A stretch of 64,000 nt of DNA from Pantoea sp. Ep11b (GTDB taxonomy: Bacteria; Pseudomonadota; Gammaproteobacteria; Enterobacterales; Enterobacteriaceae), in the NCBI RefSeq assembly GCF_040783975.1, contig NZ_CP160631.1, forward strand, positions 3,838,606-3,902,605. The letters are read 5' to 3'. Under the pieces are notes generated by a model. That model did not search any database, had not been told where the DNA came from, and worked only from the letters and a program-made list of their open reading frames with translations. Within the stretch, counting starts at the first letter, position 1. Each line of letters starts with the position of its first letter. The translations under genes were made by a program, and so were the position numbers. Positions 41,801 through 52,932 of the stretch are shown piece after piece.

Positions 41801-42698
41801 CGTTGACTACCCAGCCATTCCGGAAGCGCGACAGGTGCGCGGTCAGCCCGTCGACCGTGATCTGGTGCCGTCCGGTTTCGCCCTGCCAGCTGGCGCCGCC
41901 CTGGCGCAACAGCAGATCGCCCGCATAGATGTCGCCATCACGCAGGCTGACCCAGGCGGCCAGGCTGAAACGGGCACTGTCCAGACGAGTGTTATCACGC
42001 ATCCAGCGGCCCAGCCACGGTCGCATATCCACATCGTCGGCCTGCATCCAGATCCGGCCATCGTTCAGCAGCCCGTTGCTGTCATTGAGGTCGAGCCGCA
42101 CCTGAACCACGCCATGCTGGCCGGTAAAGCTCGACAGGCTGACTTCACCCTCGGCACGGTGGCGGTTATTTTCGTTGAGCCAGGTCAGGCGGGGGATCGT
42201 CAGCTCAGCGTGCTGGCCGGAAGGGGTGCGAAAACGGATGGTGCTGTCGCGCAGATCGAAGTGGTCAAACTGACGCAGGAAAAGTTCATTGATCTGCGCC
42301 GGACGGAAACTGTTTTTCTCTTTGTCGTTATCCAGCAGTGGACGATTGCTGTCGAGGTGTAATTGCCAGAAAGTGAGATCGCGGAACTGCCAGCGCCAGT
42401 GCAGCAGGGATTGCCAGACGTCGAGCGCGAGATGGATGCGTTTGATGGTGAGCCGGCCATTGTCATGCAGATCCACGCTGAGATCGCGAACCTGCAGCGT
42501 CGGGCCGAAGTTCTCCCATTTTCCCTGAAGCTGGCTGGCCTCGACCGGCACACCGCTGCGCGCAGAGATGAATTGCAGAAGGTTACTGCGATAGCTGTCG
42601 AGATGCGGCATCACCAGACGCAATCCACTGACCAGCAGCGCAACAATCACGATGATTGCCGCGACCAGCAGTAACAAAATCCTCGGCAACTGCCTCAC
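38871..42698 (-). CDS. yhdP: YhdP, AsmA-like inter-membrane lipid transport protein
   Basis: A 1275-residue protein (E. coli 1266). One N-terminal membrane anchor (LLLLVAAIIVIVALLVSGLRLV) is followed by a very long beta-rich periplasmic region with repeated hydrophobic/polar alternation, as expected of the bridge-like AsmA group. A C-terminal AsmA2-type domain (GQIADVNTGTAGKILRLVSF...) follows. YhdP, with TamB and YdbH, moves phospholipids between the inner and outer membranes. It is placed between rng and tldD as in E. coli. Confidence 0.95.
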   Translation of the reverse strand: MRQLPRILLLLVAAIIVIVALLVSGLRLVMPHLDSYRSNLLQFISARSGVPVEASQLQGKWENFGPTLQVRDLSVDLHDNGRLTIKRIHLALDVWQSLLHWRWQFRDLTFWQLHLDSNRPLLDNDKEKNSFRPAQINELFLRQFDHFDLRDSTIRFRTPSGQHAELTIPRLTWLNENNRHRAEGEVSLSSFTGQHGVVQVRLDLNDSNGLLNDGRIWMQADDVDMRPWLGRWMRDNTRLDSARFSLAAWVSLRDGDIYAGDLLLRQGGASWQGETGRHQITVDGLTAHLSRFRNGWVVNVPQTRLSTDNQPWPAGHFSLLWRPEDKQLPGTESQAEVRVRATQLVLKHIAPIVPLFAPLSPALFENWQALQPQGTVDGLALDIPLQQPENTRMQVKWHDFSWQHWKLLPGISHLSGEARGSLTHGQVSVDMGAATVPYGDMFQAPLEIKKVTGALRWLRDEHGLTLAGEDLDLQARSLHARGDFSYQQNSGSEPRLDILAGIRVTDAGDAWRYFPVPLMGNGLTHYLSGAVKGGKVDNATLLFAGNPALFPFKHNDGMFQVWVPLRQATYAFQPKWPAISNLDIDLNFLNDGLWMNAPVARLGEVEARNVSAVIPDYLKEKLIIDGDISGQGPQVADYFQQTPLKPSLGAALEQLQISGQVGGHLNLDIPLDGEQVHARGNVDLQDNALFIKPLKTTINRLSGRFRYDNGNLVSDDLRAEWFGQPMGVRFSTRENPDDFGVNVSLQGDWQPAKIREIPAAVSRQLGGHLPWQGEVGITLPHQGGARYDVALNGNAKEVSSRLPAPLAKQAGEAMPVTIQASGDLHHFDLSGSVNGNQRFNSRWLLEPTLRVDRGIWLNDARKTPALPDRAGMVLNLPALDGEAWVAMLAAGDSAGGRQADSGDFQTGPVTLPGNVTLRSPAVTLGGQQWHDVDATLAQSAGGKSQVSVNAKELRGRLTMAPAAPWQVSLDYLYYNPQWENGASEGGKGASQQATKINFSQWPALQLFCKECWVLGQKYGQVSALLQPRGDTLALTNGKVDTGSSQLKIDGEWVNRPGDPRTSLKGTLKGANINNATNWFGVNTPLRDAPFDIAYDLHWKSAPWQPAAETLSGTLKTHFGKGQIADVNTGTAGKILRLVSFDALLRKLRFDFSDTFTNAFYFDSINGTAWIENGVMRTDNLLVDGLEADIAMQGKLDLVKRQIDMEAVVAPEISASVGVATAFAINPVIGAAVFAASKALGPLWNKISLLRYHIGGPLDKPEINEVLRKPRETDNK

Positions 42699-42806
42699 TC
42701 ACGCCTCTCCTTGTGTTCCGTAAACAGTGGATAATGGGTCCGCATACCCGACCGTCTTCAGATAAAAGCGCCTGTACGCATTTTATCCCCAACAAGGGCG
42801 CTGAAT

Positions 42807-42825
42807 CAGCCCGGTGACCGGGCTG
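42807..42825 (-). other. Stem-loop after rng
   Basis: CAGCCCGG and CCGGGCTG pair across TGA, two bases past the rng coding end. No T-run follows on the transcribed strand, so it may protect the rng 3' end or set yhdP read-through rather than terminate. Confidence 0.45.
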
Positions 42826-42828
42826 GCA

Positions 42829-44298
42829 TTACATCATAACAACGTCGAACTGCTCCTGCGTGTAGAGCGCCTCGACATGCACTTTAACCTGCTTGCCGAC
42901 AAAGATTTCCACTTCGGCCAGCGCATGCGACTCATCAGTTTTCAACGCCTCGCCGACCGTCGGGGAGACATAGACCAGAAAACGGTCAGAATCGTAGGCG
43001 TGGTGTACCCTGACAATCTCACGCATGATTTCGTAGCAGACGGTTTCAACCGTTTTCAGCGTGCCGCGCCCTTTGCAGACCGGGCAATCCTGACACAGCA
43101 CATGCTCGATGCTTTCACGGGTTCGCTTACGGGTCATCTCCACCAGTCCCAGCGCAGAGAAGCCGTTGATGCCGGTCTTCACCCGATCTTTGCTGAGCGC
43201 GCTCTCCAGCGAATGCAGGACCCGCCGGCGATGGTCTTCGTTGCTCATATCGATGAAGTCGATAATGATAATGCCGCCCAGATTACGCAGTCGCAGCTGG
43301 CGCGCAATCGCCTGAGTGGCTTCAACGTTGGTGTTGAATATGGTCTCATCCAGATTGCGATGACCGACAAAGGCACCGGTGTTGATATCAATGGTCGTCA
43401 TCGCTTCGGTCTGATCGATAATCAGGTATCCGCCTGACTTTAGCTCAACCTTGCGATCCAGCGAGCGCTGAATCTCATTTTCGACATCAAACAGGTCGAA
43501 AATAGGTTGTTTACCGTTGTAGAGCTCCAGTTTACCGGCCATTTCCGGGATATATTCACTGGTGAACTCCACCAGCATGTCGCAGGTCAGGCGGGAGTCG
43601 ACCCGGATGCGGTCCAGCGCAGCACCGGCGAAGTCGCGCAGAATACGCTGGGCCAGCGCCAGCTCGCCGTAGAGCAGACAGCGGGTCTGGTTACGCTTTT
43701 TACGCTCGCTGACTTTGGTCCAGAGACGTTTGAGGAACGCGGCATCCTGCGCCAGCTCCTCTTCACCGATCCCTTCTGCCGCCGTGCGGATAATAAAGCC
43801 GCCCAGATGATCGCAATAATCCGCCACCACCGCCTTGAGCCGGTCGCGCTCTTTTTCGCTCTCAATGCGCTGAGACACCCCAACGTGCGATGCGCCGGGC
43901 ATAAAGACCAGGTAACGCGACGGCAGCGTGATGTCGGTGGTCAGACGCGCACCTTTGGTGCCGAGCGGATCCTTCACCACCTGCACCACCAGATCCTGGC
44001 CCTGACGCACCAGCTCGGCGATGTCACGAACGATAAAGTTTTTCTTTTCATCACCCGCGACGCATTCCGTGTGCGGCATGATATCCGAGGCGTGCAGGAA
44101 CGCTGCTTTTTCCAGACCGATATCAACAAAGGCCGCCTGCATACCCGGCAGAACACGGCTTACCCGTCCTTTATAGATATTGCCAACGATGCCGCGCCGC
44201 GCTTCACGCTCAATGTGTATTTCCTGAAGGATGCCACCGTCGATATAGGCCACCCGCGTTTCAGAAGGCGTGACGTTAATCAGTAATTCAGCCGTCAT
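42829..44298 (-). CDS. rng: RNase G, endoribonuclease
   Basis: A 489-residue RNase E/G-family enzyme of exact family length. The N-terminal S1 domain (residues about 35-120, [23 protein letters not shown]) is followed by a 5'-sensor and a DNase I-like catalytic domain with [12 protein letters not shown] and IIIDFIDM, whose aspartates bind Mg. The zinc-link motif CPVCKGRGT lies near residue 407. RNase G matures the 5' end of 16S rRNA and cuts some mRNAs such as adhE. It overlaps the end of maf by 11 bp. Confidence 0.97.
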   Translation of the reverse strand: MTAELLINVTPSETRVAYIDGGILQEIHIEREARRGIVGNIYKGRVSRVLPGMQAAFVDIGLEKAAFLHASDIMPHTECVAGDEKKNFIVRDIAELVRQGQDLVVQVVKDPLGTKGARLTTDITLPSRYLVFMPGASHVGVSQRIESEKERDRLKAVVADYCDHLGGFIIRTAAEGIGEEELAQDAAFLKRLWTKVSERKKRNQTRCLLYGELALAQRILRDFAGAALDRIRVDSRLTCDMLVEFTSEYIPEMAGKLELYNGKQPIFDLFDVENEIQRSLDRKVELKSGGYLIIDQTEAMTTIDINTGAFVGHRNLDETIFNTNVEATQAIARQLRLRNLGGIIIIDFIDMSNEDHRRRVLHSLESALSKDRVKTGINGFSALGLVEMTRKRTRESIEHVLCQDCPVCKGRGTLKTVETVCYEIMREIVRVHHAYDSDRFLVYVSPTVGEALKTDESHALAEVEIFVGKQVKVHVEALYTQEQFDVVMM

Positions 44299-44881
44299 GT
44301 TGACCCCTTACGGCACGCAGTGACTGGAAATGGCTGATCAGCTCCGCTGTTTCAACCAGGGGTAATCCCACCACTGCATGGTAACTTCCATTAATTTTGC
44401 GGACAAAGTTTCCTCCCCTGCCCTGAATACCGTACGCGCCCGCTTTATCCATCGGTTCCCCGGTCGCGATATAGTCGTCGATGTCGCTGCCGGTTAAGGT
44501 GCGGAAGGTCACATCCGTCGTCACGACGCAATCCAGCGCCTGCTGACTGTCAGCCAGCGCCACCGCGGTCATCACCTGATGCGTCTGCCCGGAGAGTTTG
44601 CGCAGCATTGCGTGTGCATCGGCGGCATCGCGCGGTTTTTCCAGCACTTCGCCATTCAGCACCACGATGGTATCCGCGCCCAGCACAGGCAGATCCTGCG
44701 CGGCCAGCCGGACGCCCGCCTGCGCTTTGTCATTAGCGAGACGGCGGACATAGATTGCTGCCGCTTCGTTGGGCTGACGCTGCTCCTCAACGTCAGTCAC
44801 GATGCGTTCGAATGTCAGGCCAAGCTGAGTCAGCAGCTCACGGCGACGCGGTGAACCGGAAGCAAGATAGAGGGTTACCAT
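44288..44881 (-). CDS. maf: YhdE (Maf family) nucleoside-triphosphate pyrophosphatase
   Basis: A 197-residue Maf-family enzyme. The N-terminal [16 protein letters not shown] loop binds the nucleotide, and [18 protein letters not shown] carries the metal-binding residues. E. coli YhdE hydrolyses dTTP and UTP, including modified forms, and Maf proteins can arrest septation when overproduced. Its position between mreD and rng matches E. coli. The stop codon lies inside rng. Confidence 0.95.
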   Translation of the reverse strand: MVTLYLASGSPRRRELLTQLGLTFERIVTDVEEQRQPNEAAAIYVRRLANDKAQAGVRLAAQDLPVLGADTIVVLNGEVLEKPRDAADAHAMLRKLSGQTHQVMTAVALADSQQALDCVVTTDVTFRTLTGSDIDDYIATGEPMDKAGAYGIQGRGGNFVRKINGSYHAVVGLPLVETAELISHFQSLRAVRGQHDG

Positions 44882-44889
44882 AAATTTCC

Positions 44890-45378
44890 TTATTGAACAG
44901 CAAACTGACGACGAATTTTTCTCATTAACAAGAATAGCCAGGGCCAGAGAATACCGTCGACAACACTGCTCCAGAAAATTTCAGGTCGGAATGAAACGTT
45001 GATTACCAGGAATTCAGCCCAGAAGACGATCACATCCATCGCCAGCGACAGGACCATTACCATCAGCGCCTGCTGCCATAACGCTAAATTACGGAACAGC
45101 TGAAACTTAAAGGCAATCAGGTAGGCGATGATACTGAGCGCCAGCGCCCGCACACCGAGTGTGGAGCCCGCGATCAGATCCATGATGGCACCCAGCACGA
45201 AACCGGTGCCGACATTGACCCGATGTGGCAGGGCCAGCACCCAGTAGATCAGGATTAGCAGCAGCCATGAAGGCCGGAACATATAAATCTCATCCGGCCA
45301 CGGCATGATCTGCAGGACGAGCGCCACCAGGAAAGAGAGCCAGATGACCCAACGTCCCTGGCTGCGATATCGACTCAA
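44890..45378 (-). CDS. mreD: MreD, rod-shape membrane protein
   Basis: A 162-residue protein with five to six predicted membrane helices, of exact family length. MreD links MreC and MreB to the RodA/PBP2 elongation complex. It overlaps the mreC stop codon by 4 bases, implying coupled translation. Confidence 0.96.
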   Translation of the reverse strand: MSRYRSQGRWVIWLSFLVALVLQIMPWPDEIYMFRPSWLLLILIYWVLALPHRVNVGTGFVLGAIMDLIAGSTLGVRALALSIIAYLIAFKFQLFRNLALWQQALMVMVLSLAMDVIVFWAEFLVINVSFRPEIFWSSVVDGILWPWLFLLMRKIRRQFAVQ

Positions 45379-46400
45379 GGCTGGCCCCCGCGTGAACGCG
45401 AGGTGCCGCTCTGCCCGCTACTGCTGCTGCTGGTGGAAGGTGCAGGCGGTCCCATCTGCGTGGAAGGCGCAGGCGGGCCCATTTCACCTGCAGGCGGTAA
45501 AACCTGCGGCATCATCTGCATCAGACGCTCATTCGCCACGCGATGAACTTCATCCTGCGGCAGCGGCATATCGCCATTGCGATCCGCTCCCCATAACAGC
45601 AGCAGATAACGCAGACGCTGCAGCCCGGCGGTCGGATGGGCCTGAATCACCGTGTAGGCGCGCTGAGTATCCACTTTCACCGAGGAGACCACCCCGACCG
45701 GATAGCCCTCAGGGAAGCGACCACCGATGCCGGACGTGACCAGCACATCGCCGACCCGGATATCCGTATTCCCCGGCAGATGCTCAAGCTGGAGATCTTC
45801 GGTACAGCCGTTACCCGCCGCAATCACACGAATGTCATTGCGCAGAACCTGAATCGGCAGAGCATGAGAGGCATCGCAGATCAGCAGCACGCGACTGGTG
45901 AGCTGCCCGACCGCAATAACCTGACCGACCACGCCTTTATCACTGATCACCGGCTGTCCTTCATAGACGCCGTTAACGCTGCCTTTGTCGATCACCACCT
46001 GGTCCGTATAAGGATCGGTGCCGGTCGAAATGACCTGCGTCACCATCTTTTGCTCATCCTGGCGCAGCGGTGAACCCAGCAGTTCACGCAGACGTGCGTT
46101 TTCCTGCTTATATTGCCCCAGCATTAGCAGGTTACTGTTTTTCAGGAAGAGCTCACGACGTAAGGCTTTGTTTTCCTGCTCCAGCTGCTGACGGGACGCC
46201 AGCGACTCTGACACGCCATCCAGCAGCTGACGTGGCCCATTGGCCAGGAAGTAAAACGGGCTGACCGACGTATCCAGATAGTTGCGTATTTGGGTGAAAG
46301 AGCCCACACGACTGTCGGCGATGATGATGGCAATGGCCACAATAACCGCCAGAAAAAGACGCAACTGCAGGGAAGGCCCCCTGCTAAAAATCGGCTTCAT
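45375..46400 (-). CDS. mreC: MreC, rod-shape scaffold protein
   Basis: A 341-residue bitopic protein. It has an N-terminal cytoplasmic stub and membrane helix ([18 protein letters not shown]), then a coiled coil (residues about 65-105), then the beta-barrel MreC domain ([30 protein letters not shown]). The C-terminal tail is low in complexity with a short tandem repeat, MGPPAPST twice, then Ser/Gly/Arg. Fewer residues than E. coli (367) because of this variable tail. It activates PBP2 in cell-wall elongation. Confidence 0.96.
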   Translation of the reverse strand: MKPIFSRGPSLQLRLFLAVIVAIAIIIADSRVGSFTQIRNYLDTSVSPFYFLANGPRQLLDGVSESLASRQQLEQENKALRRELFLKNSNLLMLGQYKQENARLRELLGSPLRQDEQKMVTQVISTGTDPYTDQVVIDKGSVNGVYEGQPVISDKGVVGQVIAVGQLTSRVLLICDASHALPIQVLRNDIRVIAAGNGCTEDLQLEHLPGNTDIRVGDVLVTSGIGGRFPEGYPVGVVSSVKVDTQRAYTVIQAHPTAGLQRLRYLLLLWGADRNGDMPLPQDEVHRVANERLMQMMPQVLPPAGEMGPPAPSTQMGPPAPSTSSSSSGQSGTSRSRGGQP

Positions 46401-46548
46401 ATAATCTGCGTGATCCTCGACAACAGGAGAGGAAGCAGCGGCAGAATGCCGTGCTTCCCTGGGCTGAACGCAATGTACCGGTACAGACTTCGCCGGTTCA
46501 CATGCCGCTCCCTTGCATGATCATCGCGTTCTCAGCCGGTTGAGGCAA

Positions 46549-47903
<1,355 letters not shown>

Positions 47904-49853
47904 TTAAATACGGTAACGTTGTGAATACTTTTTCACGTTACTGTTAACCGGAAGCGAAGGGGCAAAAAGATCGCCCTGACCGCCAGCCACACCCAGCGCC
48001 GCCAGCGTCTGCCACTCGGCTTTCGTCCGGACGCCGGCAGCAAACACCCGCACACCCGTACTCTTACAGACTTCCAGCAGACTCTGCACGAACAGCTGAT
48101 TTTCGGTCCGCCGCTCGATGTTGCGCACCAGACCGGCATCCAGCTTGATCACTTCCAGCGGCAGCTGCCGTATATAGGCGCTACTGACCACGGTTAAACC
48201 GGCCTGATTCACCGCAATCCGGCAGCCAAAAGCCTTCAGCGCACGGAATACCGGCGCTAACCGGTTGATGTGTTGACAAACATCTGCCTCGGCAAGTTCA
48301 AATAAAAATCGTTTTCTTTGCGATTTCGGGCACTGCAGCAGCATGTTCTGCAGCCAGAGCACGAAGGGGCGCTGCAGAAGTGAGTTAATCGTCACCGGGA
48401 TCACCAGCGTCTCTTCGGGCCAGAGTTCAGAGAGCGCCGCGATGCGAGTCATCAGCTGGCGATCCCAGCTCTCCGCCATGCCGAGCTGCTGTACCAGTGG
48501 CATATACTCCGCGGCCAGTACCTCTTTATCGCCGTCGAAGATGCGGGTCAGCATGACCCGATGCTGCACCTTGCCTTCGAGGTTGACGGCGGGCTTATGG
48601 TAGAGCCGTGGCCCGCCCCGACTCAGCGTATTCTCCAGCAGCGTCCGCCAGCGTACGCTTCCCCGCCCGGCATCCTGCGGATTACCGGCGCCGTTGGTCC
48701 AGTTGTTGCCGCCCAGCAGCGTCGCGCGACGCGTCGCCATCTCAACATTTTCCATCACCTGTGGCACCGTCTGACCGCTGCACCAGGCGCTGATACCGAT
48801 ATGAATCAGGTCATCCCGGTTCACCAGCCGCATCGGCGGCAGAGAGTCCACCGCATTGATCAGCTGATCGGCGATCGCGTTGGCCTCTTTAAGACTGCGA
48901 TGCGGCAGCAGTACGGCGAAATCGCTGCGGAAGTAGCGCGCCAGGAGTGCGCCGGGATAGCGCAGCACAAAAGTGGAAAGCATATTGACGAAGTTAAAGA
49001 GGTACTCCTCTGGCAGCCCCGGCTCCAGAGCGTCTCTCAGCGTGTCCAGATCAGGCAGACGGATCATCATCACCACGCCGTGGGTGCCGACATTTTCCTG
49101 ATCCTCCAGCAGCGTCGCCAGCTGGTTATCGAAGAAGAGCCGGTTATTCAGGCCGGTGCGGCCATCCTGGGCGGCAAAGGTGCGGATCAGCGTGTCGATA
49201 CGCAGACGCTGTTCGCCCGCCTCCTGCAGATCGGCCAGCAGCACATCCAGTGCGCGGCTGGCGCGGGGTGGCCACTCATCCATGGCGCGCTCCGGCATCA
49301 CGCCCCGCTCTCCGCTGATAATCGCCTCGGCCCGCGCTTCAAGATGCTCCATGCCGCGCCACTGACGCGTGAGCCAGCGATGCATCATCAGCAGCGTCAG
49401 GCTCATTACCAGTATGATGGCAAACAGCAGACTCAGCGTGGAGGTGCCGGTGATCGAGCCCAGCCAGGTTCTGGCGGGATCGAGGGTGACGACCCGCAGT
49501 GCCAGTCCGGTCTGATGCATCAACGGCACATCAACCTGGATAAACCGGTTAGGCTCATCTTCCAGCATCGGGTTTTCATGTCGTGAGAGGGTGAGAAACG
49601 TCTGCCTGCCGTTGTGAAGCAGGATCTGCTCGGCATTCATGACCGGCATCATGCGCACCAGCCAGCGTTGTATCTCTGACGGCGTCTGGGTGAACATCGC
49701 CTGATCCACTTCCGTGGCCAGCGCCTGCGCCCGATGTTCAACCCGTTCATGACTGAACCAGATCACGCTGAATACGCAGCCCGCCAGCATCAGTGACATG
49801 GCCAGCAGGCTTAAAAACGTAATAATCGCCGATAATTTTGTGGTTAGTCGCAT
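47904..49853 (-). CDS. csrD: CsrD, specificity factor for RNase E decay of CsrB/CsrC
   Basis: A 649-residue membrane protein (E. coli 646). Two membrane helices (about 8-31 and 134-157) flank a periplasmic loop. They are followed by a HAMP-like segment, a degenerate GGDEF domain (YFRSDFAVLLP in place of GGDEF) and a degenerate EAL domain (AAEYMPLVQ in place of the EAL motif). Loss of both catalytic motifs fits CsrD, which does not make or break c-di-GMP but triggers turnover of the Csr small RNAs. It lies upstream of mreB as in E. coli. Confidence 0.95.
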   Translation of the reverse strand: MRLTTKLSAIITFLSLLAMSLMLAGCVFSVIWFSHERVEHRAQALATEVDQAMFTQTPSEIQRWLVRMMPVMNAEQILLHNGRQTFLTLSRHENPMLEDEPNRFIQVDVPLMHQTGLALRVVTLDPARTWLGSITGTSTLSLLFAIILVMSLTLLMMHRWLTRQWRGMEHLEARAEAIISGERGVMPERAMDEWPPRASRALDVLLADLQEAGEQRLRIDTLIRTFAAQDGRTGLNNRLFFDNQLATLLEDQENVGTHGVVMMIRLPDLDTLRDALEPGLPEEYLFNFVNMLSTFVLRYPGALLARYFRSDFAVLLPHRSLKEANAIADQLINAVDSLPPMRLVNRDDLIHIGISAWCSGQTVPQVMENVEMATRRATLLGGNNWTNGAGNPQDAGRGSVRWRTLLENTLSRGGPRLYHKPAVNLEGKVQHRVMLTRIFDGDKEVLAAEYMPLVQQLGMAESWDRQLMTRIAALSELWPEETLVIPVTINSLLQRPFVLWLQNMLLQCPKSQRKRFLFELAEADVCQHINRLAPVFRALKAFGCRIAVNQAGLTVVSSAYIRQLPLEVIKLDAGLVRNIERRTENQLFVQSLLEVCKSTGVRVFAAGVRTKAEWQTLAALGVAGGQGDLFAPSLPVNSNVKKYSQRYRI

Positions 49854-50138
49854 CCCTGTGCCTGTCTTACTGGGGTGATAACCGGATCACCCAACCTTGT
49901 ACCGTCAGCCTGACGAAAACGCGAGCAAAAATAGCATAATTTGCCGCTGTCGACAGCGCCGGGTCGCATGAAGCCGAAGTATATCGTCGTGATAGCGAAG
50001 CTGACGTTGATCCCGACACTTTTCAGTGCAATCTCATCGCTAAGCGCAGCCAGGAAATTTCACATTTTCACGGCGAAACTGGCTGATATCAGCGATAGTC
50101 ATCATGCTGGTTGATGACATCCTGTCTGGAGAAGGCCC

Positions 50139-51143
50139 ATGAAACGCACACCCTATCTGACCGAAGGCGACGTAACGCCGGAAAGCATTTTTAATATGAA
50201 GCGCCGTCAGGTGCTGAAAACGCTGGGACTCAGCGCGGCGGCGATGGGGATGCCGGGCATGGCAAATGCCGACATTCTCAGCTGGTTTAAAGGCAACGAT
50301 CGCCCGGCCGCCCCCGCAGGCCGGCCGCTGGAGTTCACCAGACCCGCGCAATATCAGGCCGACCTCACCTTAACGCCCGCAGATAAAGTTTCCGGCTATA
50401 ACAACTTCTATGAGTTCGGGCTGGACAAGGCCGACCCCGCCGCCAATGCCGGAACCCTGAAAACGGAGCCATGGAAACTGACCATTGACGGGGAAGTCGC
50501 GAAGCCGGTGACGCTGGATATGGATGACATCTTTAAAAAGTTCGCCATGGAGCAGCGGATCTATCGCATGCGCTGCGTCGAAGCCTGGTCGATGGTGGTG
50601 CCCTGGATAGGCTTTGAACTGAATAAGCTGCTCTCTCTGGCGGAACCCACCAGCAAGGCGCGCTTTGTTGCTTTCCAGACCCTCTACGATCCTGAGCAGA
50701 TGCCGGGCCAGAAAGATCGTTTTATCGGTGGCGGCCTCAACTATCCCTATGTCGAGGGTCTGCGTCTGGATGAGGCGATGCATCCGCTGACGATACTGAC
50801 GACCGGGGTCTATGGTAAAGCGCTGCCTCCGCAGAATGGTGCGCCGATTCGGCTGACCGTGCCGTGGAAGTATGGTTTCAAGGGCATCAAGTCGATCGTC
50901 AAAATTACGCTGACCGCGACACAGCCGCCGACCACCTGGAACCAGATCGCCGCCGATGAGTATGGTTTTTATGCCAATGTGAACCCGCATGTTAACCATC
51001 CGCGCTGGTCGCAGGCGACCGAGCGTTTCATTGGTCCGGGCGGCACGCTGAAGGTTGAACGTCAACCCACCCTGCTGTTCAACGGCTATGCCGATCAGGT
51101 GGCTTCGCTCTACCGTGGCATGGATTTACGGGAGAATTACTAA
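50139..51143 (+). CDS. msrP: MsrP, periplasmic methionine-sulfoxide reductase, molybdopterin subunit
   Basis: A 334-residue Tat-exported molybdoenzyme of exact family length. The twin-arginine motif is [10 protein letters not shown] (Arg22-Arg23) and the signal likely ends after MANA. The molybdenum ligand is Cys146 in [17 protein letters not shown], and [20 protein letters not shown] and [12 protein letters not shown] line the cofactor site. With MsrQ it repairs oxidised Met in periplasmic proteins. It is followed directly by msrQ. Confidence 0.97.
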   Translation: MKRTPYLTEGDVTPESIFNMKRRQVLKTLGLSAAAMGMPGMANADILSWFKGNDRPAAPAGRPLEFTRPAQYQADLTLTPADKVSGYNNFYEFGLDKADPAANAGTLKTEPWKLTIDGEVAKPVTLDMDDIFKKFAMEQRIYRMRCVEAWSMVVPWIGFELNKLLSLAEPTSKARFVAFQTLYDPEQMPGQKDRFIGGGLNYPYVEGLRLDEAMHPLTILTTGVYGKALPPQNGAPIRLTVPWKYGFKGIKSIVKITLTATQPPTTWNQIAADEYGFYANVNPHVNHPRWSQATERFIGPGGTLKVERQPTLLFNGYADQVASLYRGMDLRENY

Positions 51144-51749
51144 GTGGTGCGCCTGACACTGAAACAGATCGTGTGGCTCAAGGTGATCCTGCATCTGGCG
51201 GCCTTTCTGCCGCTGGTCTATCTGATCCTTGCCGCGATGCAGGGTGGACTGAGCGCGGATCCGGCCAAAGATATTCAGCACTTTACCGGCCGGATGGCGC
51301 TGAAGCTGCTGCTGGGTACGCTGCTGGTTTCACCGCTGGCCCGTTACGGTAAACAGCCGCTGTTAATCCGCACCCGTCGTCTGCTGGGCGTCTGGACATT
51401 TGTCTGGGCCTCTCTCCACCTGCTGAGTTACTACCTGCTGGAACTGGGCATCGATAACCTGCGTCTGCTGGGCAGCGAGCTGATCTCCCGGCCTTATCTG
51501 ACGCTGGGCATTATCAGCTGGCTGATCTTGCTGGCCCTGGCGTTGACCTCGTTTCAGCGCGCGCAGCGCAAACTCGGCAAACGCTGGCAGACCCTGCATA
51601 ATCTGGTCTATCTGGTCGCTATCCTGGCGCCGATCCACTATATCTGGTCGGTAAAAATCCTCTCCCCCCAGCCACTTATCTATGCGCTGCTGGCGGCGAT
51701 ACTGTTAGTTTGGCGTTACAAAAAATTCCTCAAAGGGTGGCCCCGTTAG
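51144..51749 (+). CDS. msrQ: MsrQ, heme-binding membrane subunit of MsrPQ
   Basis: A 201-residue membrane protein with about six helices. It begins at GTG 51144 or the adjacent GTG 51147, immediately after the msrP stop codon. [24 protein letters not shown] and [18 protein letters not shown] hold the histidines that bind heme. It passes electrons from the quinone pool to MsrP. The close spacing implies coupled translation. Confidence 0.96.
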   Translation: MVRLTLKQIVWLKVILHLAAFLPLVYLILAAMQGGLSADPAKDIQHFTGRMALKLLLGTLLVSPLARYGKQPLLIRTRRLLGVWTFVWASLHLLSYYLLELGIDNLRLLGSELISRPYLTLGIISWLILLALALTSFQRAQRKLGKRWQTLHNLVYLVAILAPIHYIWSVKILSPQPLIYALLAAILLVWRYKKFLKGWPR

Positions 51750-51789
51750 CGCTTGGCCCGTTGTTTTCCGCTGCTGTTTTCTGATAAAA

Positions 51790-51811
51790 GATGTGGCCTC
51801 CAGGCCACATC
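51790..51811. other. Perfect stem-loop between msrQ and aroQ
   Basis: GATGTGGCCT (51790-51799) and AGGCCACATC (51802-51811) form a 10-bp stem with a 2-base centre. The only T-run (TTTT) follows on the minus strand, opposite to the flanking genes, so it is not a classical msrQ terminator. Confidence 0.5.
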
Positions 51812-51840
51812 CGATCATCTTCGCAGATAAGACCAGTATT

Positions 51841-51871
51841 TTGCTGCGAAATGACACGAAACGGATATAAT
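51841..51871 (+). promoter_or_regulatory. Promoter for aroQ and accBC
   Basis: A perfect -10 TATAAT (51866-51871) with TTGCTG (51841-51846) 19 bp upstream. The predicted start near 51878 leaves about 100 bases of leader before aroQ. Confidence 0.65.
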
Positions 51872-51981
51872 GCCCGGCTTTATTGCTCGTCGGGTCTTCT
51901 TTTTCATCCTGAAAGGTGACAAATGAAGATTCGCAAGGTATTTTACGCGATGCCTCAATGATTGCGGGAGATGGCAGCACG

Positions 51982-52434
51982 ATGGCGCATAAATTACATA
52001 TTCTGCTTTTGAACGGACCCAACCTTAACCTGCTGGGAACCCGCGAACCTGAGAAGTATGGTCACACCACGCTGCGTCAGATTGTTGACGATCTGACACG
52101 CCAGGCAGACCAGCTGAATGTGGAGTTGAGCCACCTGCAAAGCAATGCTGAATTTCAGCTGATTGATCGCATTCATGAGGCCAAAGGCAATGTGGATTAC
52201 ATCATCATTAATCCTGCCGCGTTTACCCATACCAGTGTCGCACTGCGTGATGCCTTGTTAGCGGTAGAAATACCCTTTATCGAGGTTCATCTCTCCAATG
52301 TGCATGCCCGCGAGCCCTTCCGTCATCACTCCTATCTTTCTGATGTTTCTGCTGGCGTGATCTGTGGGCTTGGCGCTGACGGCTACACATGGGCTTTACA
52401 AACGGCAGTCAAACGCCTGTCTCAAACTAATTAA
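51982..52434 (+). CDS. aroQ: AroQ, type II 3-dehydroquinate dehydratase
   Basis: A 150-residue dodecameric enzyme of the shikimate pathway. Start ATG 51982 gives [24 protein letters not shown]; an in-frame ATG at 51958 would add eight residues and cannot be excluded because the ribosome site is weak. [17 protein letters not shown] carries the catalytic Tyr, [13 protein letters not shown] and NPAAFTHTS the active site, and [17 protein letters not shown] the substrate loop. E. coli lacks this type and uses AroD, so aroQ is a lineage difference. accB starts 25 bp downstream. Confidence 0.96.
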   Translation: MAHKLHILLLNGPNLNLLGTREPEKYGHTTLRQIVDDLTRQADQLNVELSHLQSNAEFQLIDRIHEAKGNVDYIIINPAAFTHTSVALRDALLAVEIPFIEVHLSNVHAREPFRHHSYLSDVSAGVICGLGADGYTWALQTAVKRLSQTN

Positions 52435-52459
52435 TCAAACTGAGTACGGAACCCCACTC

Positions 52460-52921
52460 ATGGATATTCGTAAAATTAAAAAACTGATCGAACTGGTTGA
52501 AGAGTCTGGCATTTCTGAGCTGGAAATCTCTGAAGGTGAAGAATCCGTTCGCATCAGCCGTGCACCTGCAAATAGCGGTTACCCGATGATGCAGCAGGCT
52601 TACGCTGCCCCTGTTCAGCAGCCTGCGCTGGCGACGGCGGTTGCGCCTGTTGCGGCGGTTGCCGACGCGGCACCGGCTGAAATCAGCGGTCACATCGTGC
52701 GTTCACCGATGGTCGGTACCTTCTACCGCACGCCGAGCCCGGATGCGAAAGCCTTTGTGGAAGTCGGTCAGAAAGTGAATGCGGGCGATACCCTGTGCAT
52801 CGTCGAAGCCATGAAAATGATGAACCAGATCGAAGCAGACAAATCAGGCGTGGTGAAAGCGATCCTGGTTGAGAGCGGTCAGCCGGTCGAATTTGACGAG
52901 CCACTGGTTATCATCGAGTAA
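52460..52921 (+). CDS. accB: AccB, biotin carboxyl carrier protein
   Basis: A 153-residue acetyl-CoA carboxylase subunit. Start ATG 52460 ([18 protein letters not shown]). The N-terminal helix is followed by an Ala/Pro/Val-rich hinge (residues about 48-74) and the biotinyl domain, in which Lys119 in VEAMKMMNQ receives biotin from BirA. The thumb [16 protein letters not shown] is present. It is followed by accC after 11 bp, in the standard accBC operon that starts fatty-acid synthesis. Confidence 0.98.
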   Translation: MDIRKIKKLIELVEESGISELEISEGEESVRISRAPANSGYPMMQQAYAAPVQQPALATAVAPVAAVADAAPAEISGHIVRSPMVGTFYRTPSPDAKAFVEVGQKVNAGDTLCIVEAMKMMNQIEADKSGVVKAILVESGQPVEFDEPLVIIE

Positions 52922-52932
52922 CGGGGCAGATC

